From positions 1-34,456 of the forward strand of contig JAFDAE010000029.1 in assembly GCA_019314005.1 (NCBI GenBank): a DNA stretch of 34,456 nucleotides, read 5' to 3'. The position numbers were made by a program, and so were the translations under genes. Of the stretch, positions 24,837-33,039 are shown in pieces (within the stretch, counting starts at the first letter, position 1; the number at the start of each line of letters is the position of its first letter). The notes below the pieces were generated by a model that saw nothing but the letters and a program-made list of their open reading frames with translations, was not told the DNA's origin and did not search any database. Origin of the DNA: Deltaproteobacteria bacterium (lineage in GTDB: Bacteria; Desulfobacterota; Desulfobacteria; C00003060; C00003106).

Positions 24837-24980
24837 ATGGATAAAATAAAAAGAGATATTTCAAAAAAGGTTTGGTGTTTTGTCGTAAGCGTCTTAGCCT
24901 TGTCTTCTGTTTATTCCACAAAAGACCGGCGTGCCCGTAGTTGTTGTAACAATGTCAGACATTGGCGGTGCGGAATATAA
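24837..24980 (+). pseudogene. Signal-peptide fragment of the TPM protein, out of frame with the domain
   Basis: ATG at 24837 opens a 47-codon frame whose first 27 residues are a convincing signal peptide (KKVWCFVVSVLALSSVYS), then reads nonsense to a stop at 24978. The TPM domain continues in another frame from about 24916 (QKTGVPVVVVT). About 40 residues normally present between the signal peptide and this strand are absent, so a deletion that shifted the frame is the simplest reading. Confidence 0.6.
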
Positions 24981-25497
24981 CGATTATGCGAACCGGCTCT
25001 ATTCTGCCTGGGGCATCGGGAAAAAGGGGCAAGACAAGGGCGTCCTTGTTTTTGTTACGATCAAAGAAAGGAAAATGCGTATCGAGACCGGTTACGGTGT
25101 GGAAGGAATTCTTCCGGATGGGCTGGTAGGAGAGATTCGGGATCGGTATATGACGCCTTATCTTAAAGAGGATAGGTTTGGTGAAGGGATCCTTTATGGT
25201 GTTGCTGCTATATCTCAGGTCCTTGCCAAGGACGCCGGTGTTGAAATGACAGGAAAGGTTCCGCTGAAAGAGCGACGTTCAAGGGGATCAGGTCTGGTCG
25301 GCCTCATCTTTCTTGTTCTTGTTCTCCCACTCCTCTTTTCAAGAAGACGAGGGCGGATGGGCCCGCTCCTCCTTCTCATGCTTCTTGGCGGCCGGGGGGG
25401 TGGCTTTGGTGGCGGCGGCTTCGGTAGTTTCGGCGGCGGCTTCGGCGGTTTCGGCGGCGGGATGAGCGGTGGCGGGGGTGCAGGAGGGGGCTTTTGA
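24931..25497 (+). CDS. TPM-domain (YgcG-type) membrane protein, N-terminus damaged
   Basis: This frame encodes most of a TPM domain: VVVVTMSDIGG, YANRLYSAWGIGKKGQDKGVLVFV, KMRIETGYGVEGILPD. A membrane helix (GLVGLIFLVLVLPLLF) and an extreme Gly/Phe/Ser-rich tail ending SGGGGAGGGF complete the usual YgcG layout. The domain is normally exported. Here the signal peptide lies upstream in a different frame and the first TPM strand/helix is missing, so the exported protein could not be made without recoding; a GTG at 24931 is only nominal. LemA, the usual genomic partner of such proteins, follows two genes downstream, with a nucleotidyltransferase in between. Confidence 0.8.
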   Translation: MPVVVVTMSDIGGAEYNDYANRLYSAWGIGKKGQDKGVLVFVTIKERKMRIETGYGVEGILPDGLVGEIRDRYMTPYLKEDRFGEGILYGVAAISQVLAKDAGVEMTGKVPLKERRSRGSGLVGLIFLVLVLPLLFSRRRGRMGPLLLLMLLGGRGGGFGGGGFGSFGGGFGGFGGGMSGGGGAGGGF

Positions 25498-25525
25498 CTT
25501 TTTACAGGTGCATCAAGGAGTATTC

Positions 25526-26266
25526 ATGTCCAAGATTCCGAAAGATCCTAAAGAAATATTTGACGAGATCATAAATGATTACAAAGCGCTCTTTGGAGAG
25601 GACCTGGTTTCGATCGTTCTTTACGGGAGTGCGGCAAGCGGCGATTATATTCCGGGGAGATCAGACATCAATTTTATGATCGTCCTTTCCGAGGATCGGA
25701 TTAGGACCCTTGGGGAGGTGCTGGAAATAGTTCCCAAATGGCGCAAGCGAGACGTTGCGGTCCCCCTCTTTGTAACCGAAGAATATATTCGTACATCGCT
25801 CGATGTATTCCCGATCGAATATCTGAACTTTCAAAAGAATTATATTCAGGTCTTTGGAAAGGATATCCTGAAAGATATCACCTTTGACGAAAAACTTTTA
25901 CGACTCCAGTGCGAGCGGGAGATTAAAGGGAAGCTCCTTCTTTTGAGATCAGCCTTTCTCGATTCTGAAGCGAAAAGGAAAAGGCTTGAGGAGATTATCC
26001 GGCAGTCTCTCGGGGCTTTTTTCGCCATCTTTAACGCACTCCTGTACCTGAAAGGGAAGCCCATACCGCAACGGAAACGAGAGCTTATTAGGGATGTTTG
26101 TGAATTGTTTGATATTGATCGTGCCTTGTTTGAAAAACTCCTCGACGTCAAACAGAAAAAGATAAAGCTTAGCAAAGAAGAAATTTTTTCTCTGTTTAAA
26201 TCTTATATGATGGAAATTGACCAGCTTGCCAAAATAATAGACAAGATATACCAGGAGGAAAAATGA
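25526..26266 (+). CDS. Nucleotidyltransferase-domain protein
   Basis: The protein has 246 aa. The N-terminal pol-beta-type nucleotidyltransferase motif is visible at about residues 29-48: VLYGSAASGDYIPGRSDINF. The usual second catalytic Asp of GS...D-x-D is Asn here (SDIN), so catalysis may be changed. The C-terminal half is helical (KRKRLEEIIRQSLGAFFAIF) and resembles substrate-binding helical domains of antibiotic- or nucleotide-modifying enzymes. The start at 25526 follows an AAGGAG site; an extended frame to 25469 overlaps the TPM tail and is unlikely. Its stop overlaps the LemA start (ATGA), so it is tightly coupled to LemA. Confidence 0.82.
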   Translation: MSKIPKDPKEIFDEIINDYKALFGEDLVSIVLYGSAASGDYIPGRSDINFMIVLSEDRIRTLGEVLEIVPKWRKRDVAVPLFVTEEYIRTSLDVFPIEYLNFQKNYIQVFGKDILKDITFDEKLLRLQCEREIKGKLLLLRSAFLDSEAKRKRLEEIIRQSLGAFFAIFNALLYLKGKPIPQRKRELIRDVCELFDIDRALFEKLLDVKQKKIKLSKEEIFSLFKSYMMEIDQLAKIIDKIYQEEK

Positions 26267-26838
26267 CACAGAGTCAGAAAAAGCTTCTTATTGTCTTTGG
26301 AGTTATTGCGTTTGTCATATTGAGCTCGTTCTTGTATGTGAAGGGGAGTTATAATGCCCTTGTTTCATTGGACGAGGGGGTCAAGGCGGCATGGGCTCAG
26401 GTAGAGAACCAGCTTAAACGCAGGTACGACCTGATCCCGAATTATATTGAAACGGTCAAGGGGTATGCTAAACACGAAAAAGAGGTTTTCCTCAAGGTAA
26501 CAGAGGCCCGTTCAAAAGTCGGCGGCGCAACCACGATAAAAGATAAGATTGAGGCTAACAATCAGATGTCATCAGCTTTAAGCCGTCTTCTCTTGGTGGT
26601 GGAACGGTACCCTGATCTCAAGGCAAATGCCAATTTTATTCGGCTTCAGGATGAACTGGCAGGCACTGAAAACAGAATCGCTGTGGAGCGGCGGCGTTTT
26701 AATGAGATAGTAAAGATATACAATATTAAGGTCAGACGATTTCCTACCAATGTGATGGCCGGTATGTTTGGTTTTGAGAAAGCGACTTTTTTCCAGACGC
26801 CCGAGGCTGAGAAAGAAGTACCGAAGGTTAAGTTTTGA
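26263..26838 (+). CDS. LemA family protein
   Basis: The protein has 191 aa. An N-terminal membrane helix (LLIVFGVIAFVILSSFLYV) is followed by the helical LemA domain with characteristic motifs: YNALVSLDEGVKAAWAQVENQLKRRYDLIPN, LLLVVERYPDLKAN and LAGTENRIAVERRRFNEIV. LemA proteins are membrane-anchored helical bundles of unclear function, typically paired with TPM/YgcG proteins, as here. A GGAGGA site precedes the ATG. The stop overlaps the NAD kinase start (TGATG). Confidence 0.93.
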   Translation: MTQSQKKLLIVFGVIAFVILSSFLYVKGSYNALVSLDEGVKAAWAQVENQLKRRYDLIPNYIETVKGYAKHEKEVFLKVTEARSKVGGATTIKDKIEANNQMSSALSRLLLVVERYPDLKANANFIRLQDELAGTENRIAVERRRFNEIVKIYNIKVRRFPTNVMAGMFGFEKATFFQTPEAEKEVPKVKF

Positions 26839-27683
26839 TGGAAAAGATCGGATTAGTTGTACAAAGGAAGCCAAAGACAGAAAAGCTTGCCCACGAGGTA
26901 ACCGAATGGTTAAAAGAAAGAGGAATCGAGGTCGTTGTAGAGCAGGATATCCTTGCGATTTCAGATCTGACCTCCCCTTTCCCAAAGGCTCCTTCCGACC
27001 TTTCGTGTGTGATCTCATTCGGCGGTGACGGGACATTTTTAGGGGCTGTCCACTGGATACAGGACAGCCGCATCCCTGTCCTGGGGATCAACATGGGGAG
27101 TCTCGGGTTCCTGACCGAGGTGTCACGAGGCCAAATATTTCCGATTCTGGAGGAGATGCTGGCCGGAAGCTATGTGATCGAAAAGCGGATGCTCCTTACA
27201 GCCTCCGTTATACGCGATGGCCGTGAAGTAATGGCGCAGACCCTGCTCAACGACGTAGTAATCAACAAGGGGATGTTGGCCAGGATGGCCCATATCTACA
27301 CCACTATTGATGATTTATATCTGACCACTTTCAAGGCCGACGGTCTGATAATCGCAACACCAACCGGTTCAACCGCCTACTCTCTTTCTGCCGGGGGGCC
27401 GATCGTATATCCCACGCTGAGCAACATCGTGATCACCCCGATCTGTCCGTTTACCTTGACCAACCGGCCTTTGATCTTACCGGACCATGTGGTGATCAAG
27501 GCAAAGGTCGGCGATAGAGACTTTGGATCGTTTTTAACCCTTGACGGTCAGGTAGGGTCGGACATCACATCAGAGGATACAGTCGTGATTCGAAAAGCGC
27601 CCCATACTCTGCATATTATTCAGACCCGTGAATACAACTACTTTGAGGTCCTTAAGACCAAGCTTAGATGGAGTGGAAGGTAG
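26838..27683 (+). CDS. nadK: NAD kinase
   Basis: The protein has 281 aa and phosphorylates NAD+ to NADP+. Diagnostic motifs are SFGGDGTFLGA (GGDG, ATP/NAD phosphate loop), GINMGSLGFLTEV, LLNDVVINKG (NE/D motif), ADGLIIATPTGSTAYSLSAGGP and NRPLILPD. Length is usual. The ATG overlaps the LemA stop, so it is the last gene of the TPM-NTase-LemA-nadK unit. It ends directly against the convergent Lon-like gene with no spacer for a terminator. Confidence 0.96.
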   Translation: MEKIGLVVQRKPKTEKLAHEVTEWLKERGIEVVVEQDILAISDLTSPFPKAPSDLSCVISFGGDGTFLGAVHWIQDSRIPVLGINMGSLGFLTEVSRGQIFPILEEMLAGSYVIEKRMLLTASVIRDGREVMAQTLLNDVVINKGMLARMAHIYTTIDDLYLTTFKADGLIIATPTGSTAYSLSAGGPIVYPTLSNIVITPICPFTLTNRPLILPDHVVIKAKVGDRDFGSFLTLDGQVGSDITSEDTVVIRKAPHTLHIIQTREYNYFEVLKTKLRWSGR

Positions 27684-29978
27684 TCAATCCTTAACTCCCT
27701 TTACTACTTTGGCCAATTTGCCCAATCGATTATGTACCTTTGCAAAGAATGATCCCGGAGTAAAGGTATTGTCTTTGCGAAGCCTTCCCGCTTTTATTCC
27801 CGTGAGGATCTCGATTCCTTCCGGGACCGCTTCGATGGCCCATATGTGAAAGTCTCCTTTTTTAACCGTTGAGACAATCTCCTCGCTCAGCATCAGATTC
27901 CAGACGTTCTGCTTGGGTATGATCACTCCCTGTTTTCCGGATAATCCCCTTTCTTTGCATACATGAAAGAATCCCTCCACTTTTTGGTTAACCCCGCCGA
28001 TCGGGAGTATCTCACCTTTTTGGCTGACAGCGCCTGTAACGGCAATTCCCTGAAAGACGGGTACATCGGCTATCGCCGAAAGGAGCGCGAAGAGTTCAGC
28101 TGCGGATGCGCTGTCGCCCTCCACAGTATCATAACTCTGTTCAAAACATAGACTGGCCGAAAGGGTAAGTGGCCGTGTTTGCGCAAAATTTTCCTTTAGG
28201 TATCCGGTCAGTATCATGACCCCTTTGGTATGAATATCCCCACTTAGATCGGATTCACCGTCAGTTTCTACGCGTAATATCCCCTTTGCAATGAGTTCCC
28301 GGGTCTTGTCCTCGTAAAGATTTGAGCGTTGGTCTTTCTCACGAATCGCTTTTTCTATATCTTTCCCTCTAATAAATGAGACGTTCGTATCAGATGCCCA
28401 CTGATTCGCTTCTTTCATAATCCCGGTCAATTTCCCCATGCGGAGCGTCAGCTTTTCCTGGTCGCCCGCCAACTCCATAGCGTATTCTAAAAGCCTTGAC
28501 ACACCCGCCCTGTCGACATGGCGCAGCCTTTCTCGTTTGCAGATATCGCCGATACAGCGAACATATTTTGTGACGTTTTTTGCTGTATTGTCGAGCACCG
28601 TATCAAGATGGGCTTTTACCTTAAACATCTTACAAAAAGCAGGATCATAAAAATATAGGCGCTGATATAGATAAGGCGTTCCTACCAGAATCACTTTTAC
28701 GTTCAGGGGGATCGGCATAGGTTTTAGCGCTGTTGTAGTAACAAGCCCGAGAAGTTCTCCAAAATCTTCAATCTTGATCTCTCTATTTTTTATAGCCCGT
28801 TTGAGCGCTTCCCATGAAAGGTCCGGTTTCAGAACATCAGAGGCCCTCAATATCAAATATCCGCCGTTTGCCCGATGGAGCGCCCCTGTACGGATCAGGG
28901 TAAAATCGGTAAACAGCGTTCCATACCTGGCCTTTCGCTCAATGCTTCCAAAAAGGTTGGTGTAGGTCGGGTTGGTTTCGTAGACCACAGGTGCGCCGCT
29001 AAGACCGGCATTGTCGATCAATACGTTGACCTCGTAACGCACAAACGAAGGCTCCCGTACCAATTCAACAGGGATTTGCAAGATCTCCCCATCGGATGAT
29101 TCCACCGGGACATGTTGTGGTTTTTTCTTGAACTCATCGATAGTTCGGAGAATATCCGCTTTCATCTCGTCTATGTATCCCGCCACTTCAGATTGGTCCT
29201 TGTACTTTTCCCGACAATCGGATATGCGGCCTTCCACGATGAAAAGAGCGACTTCTTTGTCCAGTTTTTTGAGTTCGTTATTAACTTCTTTTTCGTGTCT
29301 CAAAAGATCCCGGTTGGCATTATTTAATTCAATCTGAAGAGCGTCACTTTTTGCCCGGAGGCTGTCCCTTTCTTTGTCAGACATAGACATCAATGTTTCT
29401 TCGGGTATCGGCTTTCCGTCTTGAGCAGGGACGACCATCATCTCCACTTCATTTATGTTCAGGATAAATCCTTTTTTCTGGACAATCTTGTTTAGTTCGT
29501 CGATTCTCTTGCGGCGTTTCTTGCCATAGGTCATGACAACTTTTTCGCGTCGTTTTCGGTAATCGTCACTGTCAAATACAGCGGGTATCGCGGTCCGTAT
29601 CGAATGGACCAGCTCATCTATATCCTTTTTAAAACTTCCGGCCTGTCCTGGAAGAAGCCTGAGGGTCTTCGGGTGGTCCGTATCTTTAAAGTTGTAAACA
29701 TAACACCAGTCAGGGGGTGTCTTGTCCTTCCGGGCTTCTTTTTCAATGAAAGTACGGGCAAGGTAAGTTGTGCCGGTATTGGGAGGACCGGCTACATAGA
29801 TATTATAGCCGGCGTCTTTCATCTTCATTCCAAAAGTAATGGCGCGGATGGCGCGTTCTTGTCCCATAACCCCGTTTTTTATCGGGTGAAGCTTTTCAAT
29901 TGTGTCGAAGTTGAAATCCTTTGGATTAACACGCCTTCGCAGGTTTTTGGCAGCTACCTCAAACGATTTTTTCATCAT
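27684..29978 (-). CDS. Lon-like ATP-dependent protease (AAA_32/Lon_C family)
   Basis: The protein has 764 aa. The C-terminal Lon protease domain carries the catalytic Ser in VEGDSASAAELFALLS (Ser623) and Lys666 in GGVNQKVEGFF, so peptidase activity is expected. The N-terminal ATPase segment is of the AAA_32 type, with MGQERAIRAITFG near 38-50. The phosphate loop reads AGPPNTGTT (63-71), with Thr where the Walker A lysine should be; family members often show a variant here. A long charged coiled coil lies between (KKLDKEVALF). Such proteins replace or supplement LonA/LonB in anaerobes. GAGGAT precedes the ATG. Confidence 0.9.
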   Translation of the reverse strand: MMKKSFEVAAKNLRRRVNPKDFNFDTIEKLHPIKNGVMGQERAIRAITFGMKMKDAGYNIYVAGPPNTGTTYLARTFIEKEARKDKTPPDWCYVYNFKDTDHPKTLRLLPGQAGSFKKDIDELVHSIRTAIPAVFDSDDYRKRREKVVMTYGKKRRKRIDELNKIVQKKGFILNINEVEMMVVPAQDGKPIPEETLMSMSDKERDSLRAKSDALQIELNNANRDLLRHEKEVNNELKKLDKEVALFIVEGRISDCREKYKDQSEVAGYIDEMKADILRTIDEFKKKPQHVPVESSDGEILQIPVELVREPSFVRYEVNVLIDNAGLSGAPVVYETNPTYTNLFGSIERKARYGTLFTDFTLIRTGALHRANGGYLILRASDVLKPDLSWEALKRAIKNREIKIEDFGELLGLVTTTALKPMPIPLNVKVILVGTPYLYQRLYFYDPAFCKMFKVKAHLDTVLDNTAKNVTKYVRCIGDICKRERLRHVDRAGVSRLLEYAMELAGDQEKLTLRMGKLTGIMKEANQWASDTNVSFIRGKDIEKAIREKDQRSNLYEDKTRELIAKGILRVETDGESDLSGDIHTKGVMILTGYLKENFAQTRPLTLSASLCFEQSYDTVEGDSASAAELFALLSAIADVPVFQGIAVTGAVSQKGEILPIGGVNQKVEGFFHVCKERGLSGKQGVIIPKQNVWNLMLSEEIVSTVKKGDFHIWAIEAVPEGIEILTGIKAGRLRKDNTFTPGSFFAKVHNRLGKLAKVVKGVKD

Positions 29979-30078
29979 ATCCTCGTGTATTTATTCTGTG
30001 GTGTAATCGCAAGCAACATATCAGATTATTAACCTAATTCATAGGGTCTCCAGCTTTTTTTATGTCCTCATTTTATCT

Positions 30079-30108
30079 TTGACAATGAGTTTCGTGCTAT
30101 TATATACT
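30079..30108 (+). promoter_or_regulatory. Sigma-70-like promoter for the stress-protein/transporter operon
   Basis: TTGACA (30079-30084) and TATACT (30103-30108) are separated by 18 bases, about 195 bases upstream of the first universal stress protein. The spacing is one base longer than optimal. It is the only strong promoter match in the 29979-30303 spacer, which otherwise shows no gene. Confidence 0.45.
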
Positions 30109-30303
30109 TTTTAAGTAACTTGGCACTTTTTCATGTCGCCTGCGGCGGGGGAAAATGCGCTGCAGAGCATGGGTTTAGCAAGTTTTAAGACCTACCAACA
30201 TATGAACCACGATTATCTATAATGCTATTCGAAGCACAAAATTTCATTCAACATTCAATGGTAAGAGTATTTAACATTACTTTCCCAAGCGGGGGGATCA
30301 GAG

Positions 30304-30723
30304 ATGAAAAAAATAATTGTAGGGGATGACGGATCTGAATTTGCTCGCAAGGCGCTCGACAAGGCCATAGAGTTTGGAAAGAAAGAAGATATGGAAGTGG
30401 TAGTGGTATACGCAATCGAAGAGTTCTGTCCCATAGGCGTTACAGAATTTGATTGTAATGTGGTAAAAGAGATTCAGATGAAGGGAGCAAAAGATATTAT
30501 TAGGAGTGCTTTGGACATGATACAAGATGCCGGTGTGCGGGGGAGAGATGTGATTGAAGTTGGCAGACCCGCGGATGTGATTATTGAAGCAGCAAAGAAG
30601 GAGAATGCTGAGATGATAGTAGTAGCATCTCATGGAAAACACGGAATTAAAAAAATGGCTCTTGGAAGTGTAACTGCAAGGGTGGTAGAATATTCAACAG
30701 TCCCTGTCCTTGTCATGAAATGA
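30304..30723 (+). CDS. Universal stress protein (UspA family)
   Basis: The protein has 139 aa. It starts KKIIVGDDGSEFARKALDKA and ends with the ATP-binding signature of nucleotide-binding USPs (HGKHGIKKMALGSVTARVVEYSTVPVLV), so it probably binds ATP and dimerises in the cytoplasm. A GGGGGGATCAG site precedes the ATG. The stop TGA is formed by the first bases of the palindromic element at 30721. It begins a cluster with a small membrane protein, a YeiH-type transporter and a second USP. Confidence 0.93.
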   Translation: MKKIIVGDDGSEFARKALDKAIEFGKKEDMEVVVVYAIEEFCPIGVTEFDCNVVKEIQMKGAKDIIRSALDMIQDAGVRGRDVIEVGRPADVIIEAAKKENAEMIVVASHGKHGIKKMALGSVTARVVEYSTVPVLVMK

Positions 30724-30915
30724 GACCTTTGCATAACGTGACATTTTTTCGTCAGGCAAGAAAGGTGAAAGTTTTAACCGGAGGAACCCCGCCAGGGCGG
30801 GGTTTCGAGGATAGCGCTGACGCTTCACTGCGTGCCAAAATTTGTAGCCTGACGCCGCATCACGGGGCACGAAGTGAAGCGTCAGCGCTCAGATGGCAGT
30901 TATGCAAAGGTCTCA
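30721..30915. mobile_element. MITE-like palindromic element, family C
   Basis: The ends are a perfect 17-bp inverted repeat, TGAGACCTTTGCATAAC (30721-30737) and its complement (30899-30915). Inside lie a 9-bp CCCCGCC/GGCGGGG hairpin (30785-30804) and a longer GCGCTGACGCTTCACT/AGTGAAGCGTCAGCGC stem. The leading TGA is the stop codon of the USP gene. A solo end is seen at 3735. Confidence 0.8.
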
Positions 30916-30958
30916 AAATGATGATTTTGGAATTTTGAATGTATACAGGAGGTCTAAG

Positions 30959-31105
30959 ATGGGAGAGTTTGAAGAAAAGGCAAGAAAAACATTTTCGGAC
31001 GAGAGGAAGGAAGATATCTGGGTCCTCATTATATCTGCTGTCACCGTGATTTTGGGTTTGACCGGAATTATAACAAGAGACACATTTTCAGCGCTATTTT
31101 TTTAA
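30959..31105 (+). CDS. Small single-span membrane protein
   Basis: The product is 48 aa. It has a charged N-terminus (GEFEEKARKTFSDERKED) and one membrane helix (WVLIISAVTVILGLTGII), ending ALFF. An AGGAGG site lies before the ATG at 30959; longer starts fall in the palindromic element and are rejected. It sits 16 bases before the YeiH-type transporter, which suggests an accessory subunit. Function unknown. Confidence 0.7.
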   Translation: MGEFEEKARKTFSDERKEDIWVLIISAVTVILGLTGIITRDTFSALFF

Positions 31106-31121
31106 GGAGGAGGGCGAATAG

Positions 31122-32534
31122 ATGTCAGAAACATCACAAGGTGGGTTCGCGAAATCGATTCCAGGTTTAATCCTGTGTGTAATCTTAGGCTGGTTAGCCC
31201 TTCAATGGAACTATTCTATATCTGGGTGGCAAAAAGATTTTAAAGAGTGTCAAAAGATTTTAAAGACAATTGCGGAGGGAGTTGGCAGTACAGCGCCGGT
31301 TGAGAAGCCTCTGCCTAAGGAATTTCTGCCCAATGAACCCCTGTCTGAAGAAGTCCTGTCTGAGGAGCCTCTGCTCAAGGAAGCTCTGCCTGAGCCACCT
31401 CTGTCTCCATTTGATGCATACAAGGCAAAACATGCGAAACAATATAAGGAGCAATTGGCCCTCTATGAGCAAGGCGAGTTAAAGAAGAAGCCCAAGAAAC
31501 CCCATATTCTGAAACAAGATGTTTACGAATCACTGATAGCGACCAATGAAATTCCTTTCAAATTCAAATTTGGCGTAAAAATGATCCAGTTTCAGCTCAC
31601 GTATGTAGCTGTTCTCCTTTTGGGTGGAATGCTTATAAGAAATACAATCGGCATTCCGGATATCTTTAAACCCGGCACTGTGCTTGCCAGACCTATCATT
31701 AAGCCGGGCATTGTCTTGCTTGGCGGCTATTATGTATGGTCAAATTTGTTTAAGGTGGGCCTGGCCGCTCTTCTACTAGTAATAATATTTATTTTCGGCA
31801 CCGTAGTTCTTGTCTCTGTTATAGGGAGAAAGCTGAAACAAGACGAGGGGTTGATCGGGGTAATGGCGGCCGGCACAGGGGTCTGTGGCGTTTCGGCCGC
31901 GGTGGCAGTGGCTCCGATTGTGAAGGCAAAACCGAGGGATTTCTTTTATGCTGTTGGGACTTTACTCCTCTTTGGCACATTGGCGCTCTTTACTTTTCCG
32001 TATATAGGGAAGGCCCTTGGCATGTCCGAACCTGTTTTTGGTGCCTGGGTTGGGACATCCATTCTGAATACCGCCCAGCTTGTTGCCGCTGCTTCATGGT
32101 ACGGGCATGATGCATTGTTGACCGCGAACATAATTAACATTGTCAGGGTTGGGTTTATCCCGATAGTTGTCCTTTATTGCATATGGTTTTACTTAGTCAA
32201 AGGGGCATCTGCAGAAGGACGGGAAGAGAAGATGAATACATGGCAGGTCATTATGGATAAATTTCCCCTGTTTATCCTTGGATTCTTTGCCATGGTAACC
32301 TTAAATGAACTTGGGGTCTTTACAAAAGATCACCAGTACATATTTGGGAAACAATTCTTAAAGATATTTTTTGCCATAGGTTTTGCGGGGGTTGGTTTGA
32401 ATATAGCGTTTGACGATTTAAAGAAAGCAGGCGGAAAGGCCTTTGTTATCGGCGTTTTTGCCGCGAGTTTCAAGGCTATACTCTCAGCCGTTATAGTGAT
32501 GCTCCTTGGGACGGCTGTGTTCCAGGTTCACTGA
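31122..32534 (+). CDS. YeiH-family (PF03601) putative sulfate/sulfonate exporter with an unusual cytoplasmic insert
   Basis: The protein has 470 aa, compared with about 340 for typical YeiH. A first membrane helix (residues 11-28) is followed by about 115 hydrophilic residues. These include a five-residue repeat of the form LxxEx (residues 64-93) and a KKKPKKP stretch. A polytopic domain of 8-9 helices then follows, with FKPGTVLARPIIKPGIVLLG and GTGVCGVSAAVAVAPIV, conserved in the family. AAGGAGGAGG precedes the ATG. The substrate is not known; members are annotated as sulfate exporters from weak evidence. Its place between two USPs suggests nucleotide- or stress-responsive control. Confidence 0.85.
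   Translation: MSETSQGGFAKSIPGLILCVILGWLALQWNYSISGWQKDFKECQKILKTIAEGVGSTAPVEKPLPKEFLPNEPLSEEVLSEEPLLKEALPEPPLSPFDAYKAKHAKQYKEQLALYEQGELKKKPKKPHILKQDVYESLIATNEIPFKFKFGVKMIQFQLTYVAVLLLGGMLIRNTIGIPDIFKPGTVLARPIIKPGIVLLGGYYVWSNLFKVGLAALLLVIIFIFGTVVLVSVIGRKLKQDEGLIGVMAAGTGVCGVSAAVAVAPIVKAKPRDFFYAVGTLLLFGTLALFTFPYIGKALGMSEPVFGAWVGTSILNTAQLVAAASWYGHDALLTANIINIVRVGFIPIVVLYCIWFYLVKGASAEGREEKMNTWQVIMDKFPLFILGFFAMVTLNELGVFTKDHQYIFGKQFLKIFFAIGFAGVGLNIAFDDLKKAGGKAFVIGVFAASFKAILSAVIVMLLGTAVFQVH
31311..31400 (+). repeat. Six 15-bp tandem repeats in the transporter gene
   Basis: Units begin CTGCCTAAGGAATTT, CTGCCCAATGAACCC, CTGTCTGAAGAAGTC and continue to 31400, each starting CTG. They encode LxxEx pentapeptides (LPKEF, LPNEP, LSEEV, LSEEP, LLKEA, LPEPP). 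The in-frame period means copy number could vary without breaking the gene. Confidence 0.8.
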
Positions 32535-32589
32535 TGACTTCTTATGAAGTCAAGAGATGATGATTTCGTAAATCATCAAGAGATTGATA

Positions 32590-33039
32590 ATGGAGATACG
32601 GAAAATACTGCTCTGCACCGATGGTGAGGAGCAAACCGCAAAGGCCGAAGACTTTGCCGTGGGTATAGCAAGAAGTACGGGAGCTATCATATGTTCGCTT
32701 TATGTTATAAATCCGTTCTTAAAAAAATTTGCCACGGAGATATATGCTGTTGGGAGAGATGAATACCGTGATTACATAGACAAAACCTTACATGAGGAAG
32801 GTAATAAGGCATTAAAGGAATTTGGTGACAAGGCCTGTGACCAAAAGGTTAAAGTAATCAAAAAGATGCGGTACGGCAGTCCTGAAGAAGAGATTTTGCA
32901 GGAAATGGAAGAGGGTGGGTACGATCTGGTCGTAATTGGTTCCAGGCTGCTTGCCGATTGGAAATCACGTTTTGAATCGTATAACCTGCCGGAAAAAGTA
33001 TTTAAGAAGGCGGGAAGGAGTGTTGTCTTTGTTAGGTAG
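32590..33039 (+). CDS. Second universal stress protein (UspA family)
   Basis: The protein has 149 aa. It starts MEIRKILLCTDGEEQTAKAE and ends with VVIGSRLLADWKSRFESYNLPEKVFKKAGRSVVFV. The glycine-rich ATP signature is less perfect than in the first USP (no GxxGxxxxxxxxG run), so ATP binding is less certain. A TTG two codons upstream is possible; the ATG at 32590 is preferred. It follows the transporter by 55 bases. The stop TAG is the first three bases of the palindromic element at 33037. Confidence 0.85.
   Translation: MEIRKILLCTDGEEQTAKAEDFAVGIARSTGAIICSLYVINPFLKKFATEIYAVGRDEYRDYIDKTLHEEGNKALKEFGDKACDQKVKVIKKMRYGSPEEEILQEMEEGGYDLVVIGSRLLADWKSRFESYNLPEKVFKKAGRSVVFVR

Noticed and set aside
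30121..30137. TGGCAC as a sigma-54 -24 element before the USP operon
   Set aside because: The matching GC of a -12 element (TTGC) is not found at the right spacing; the sequence there reads CATG.
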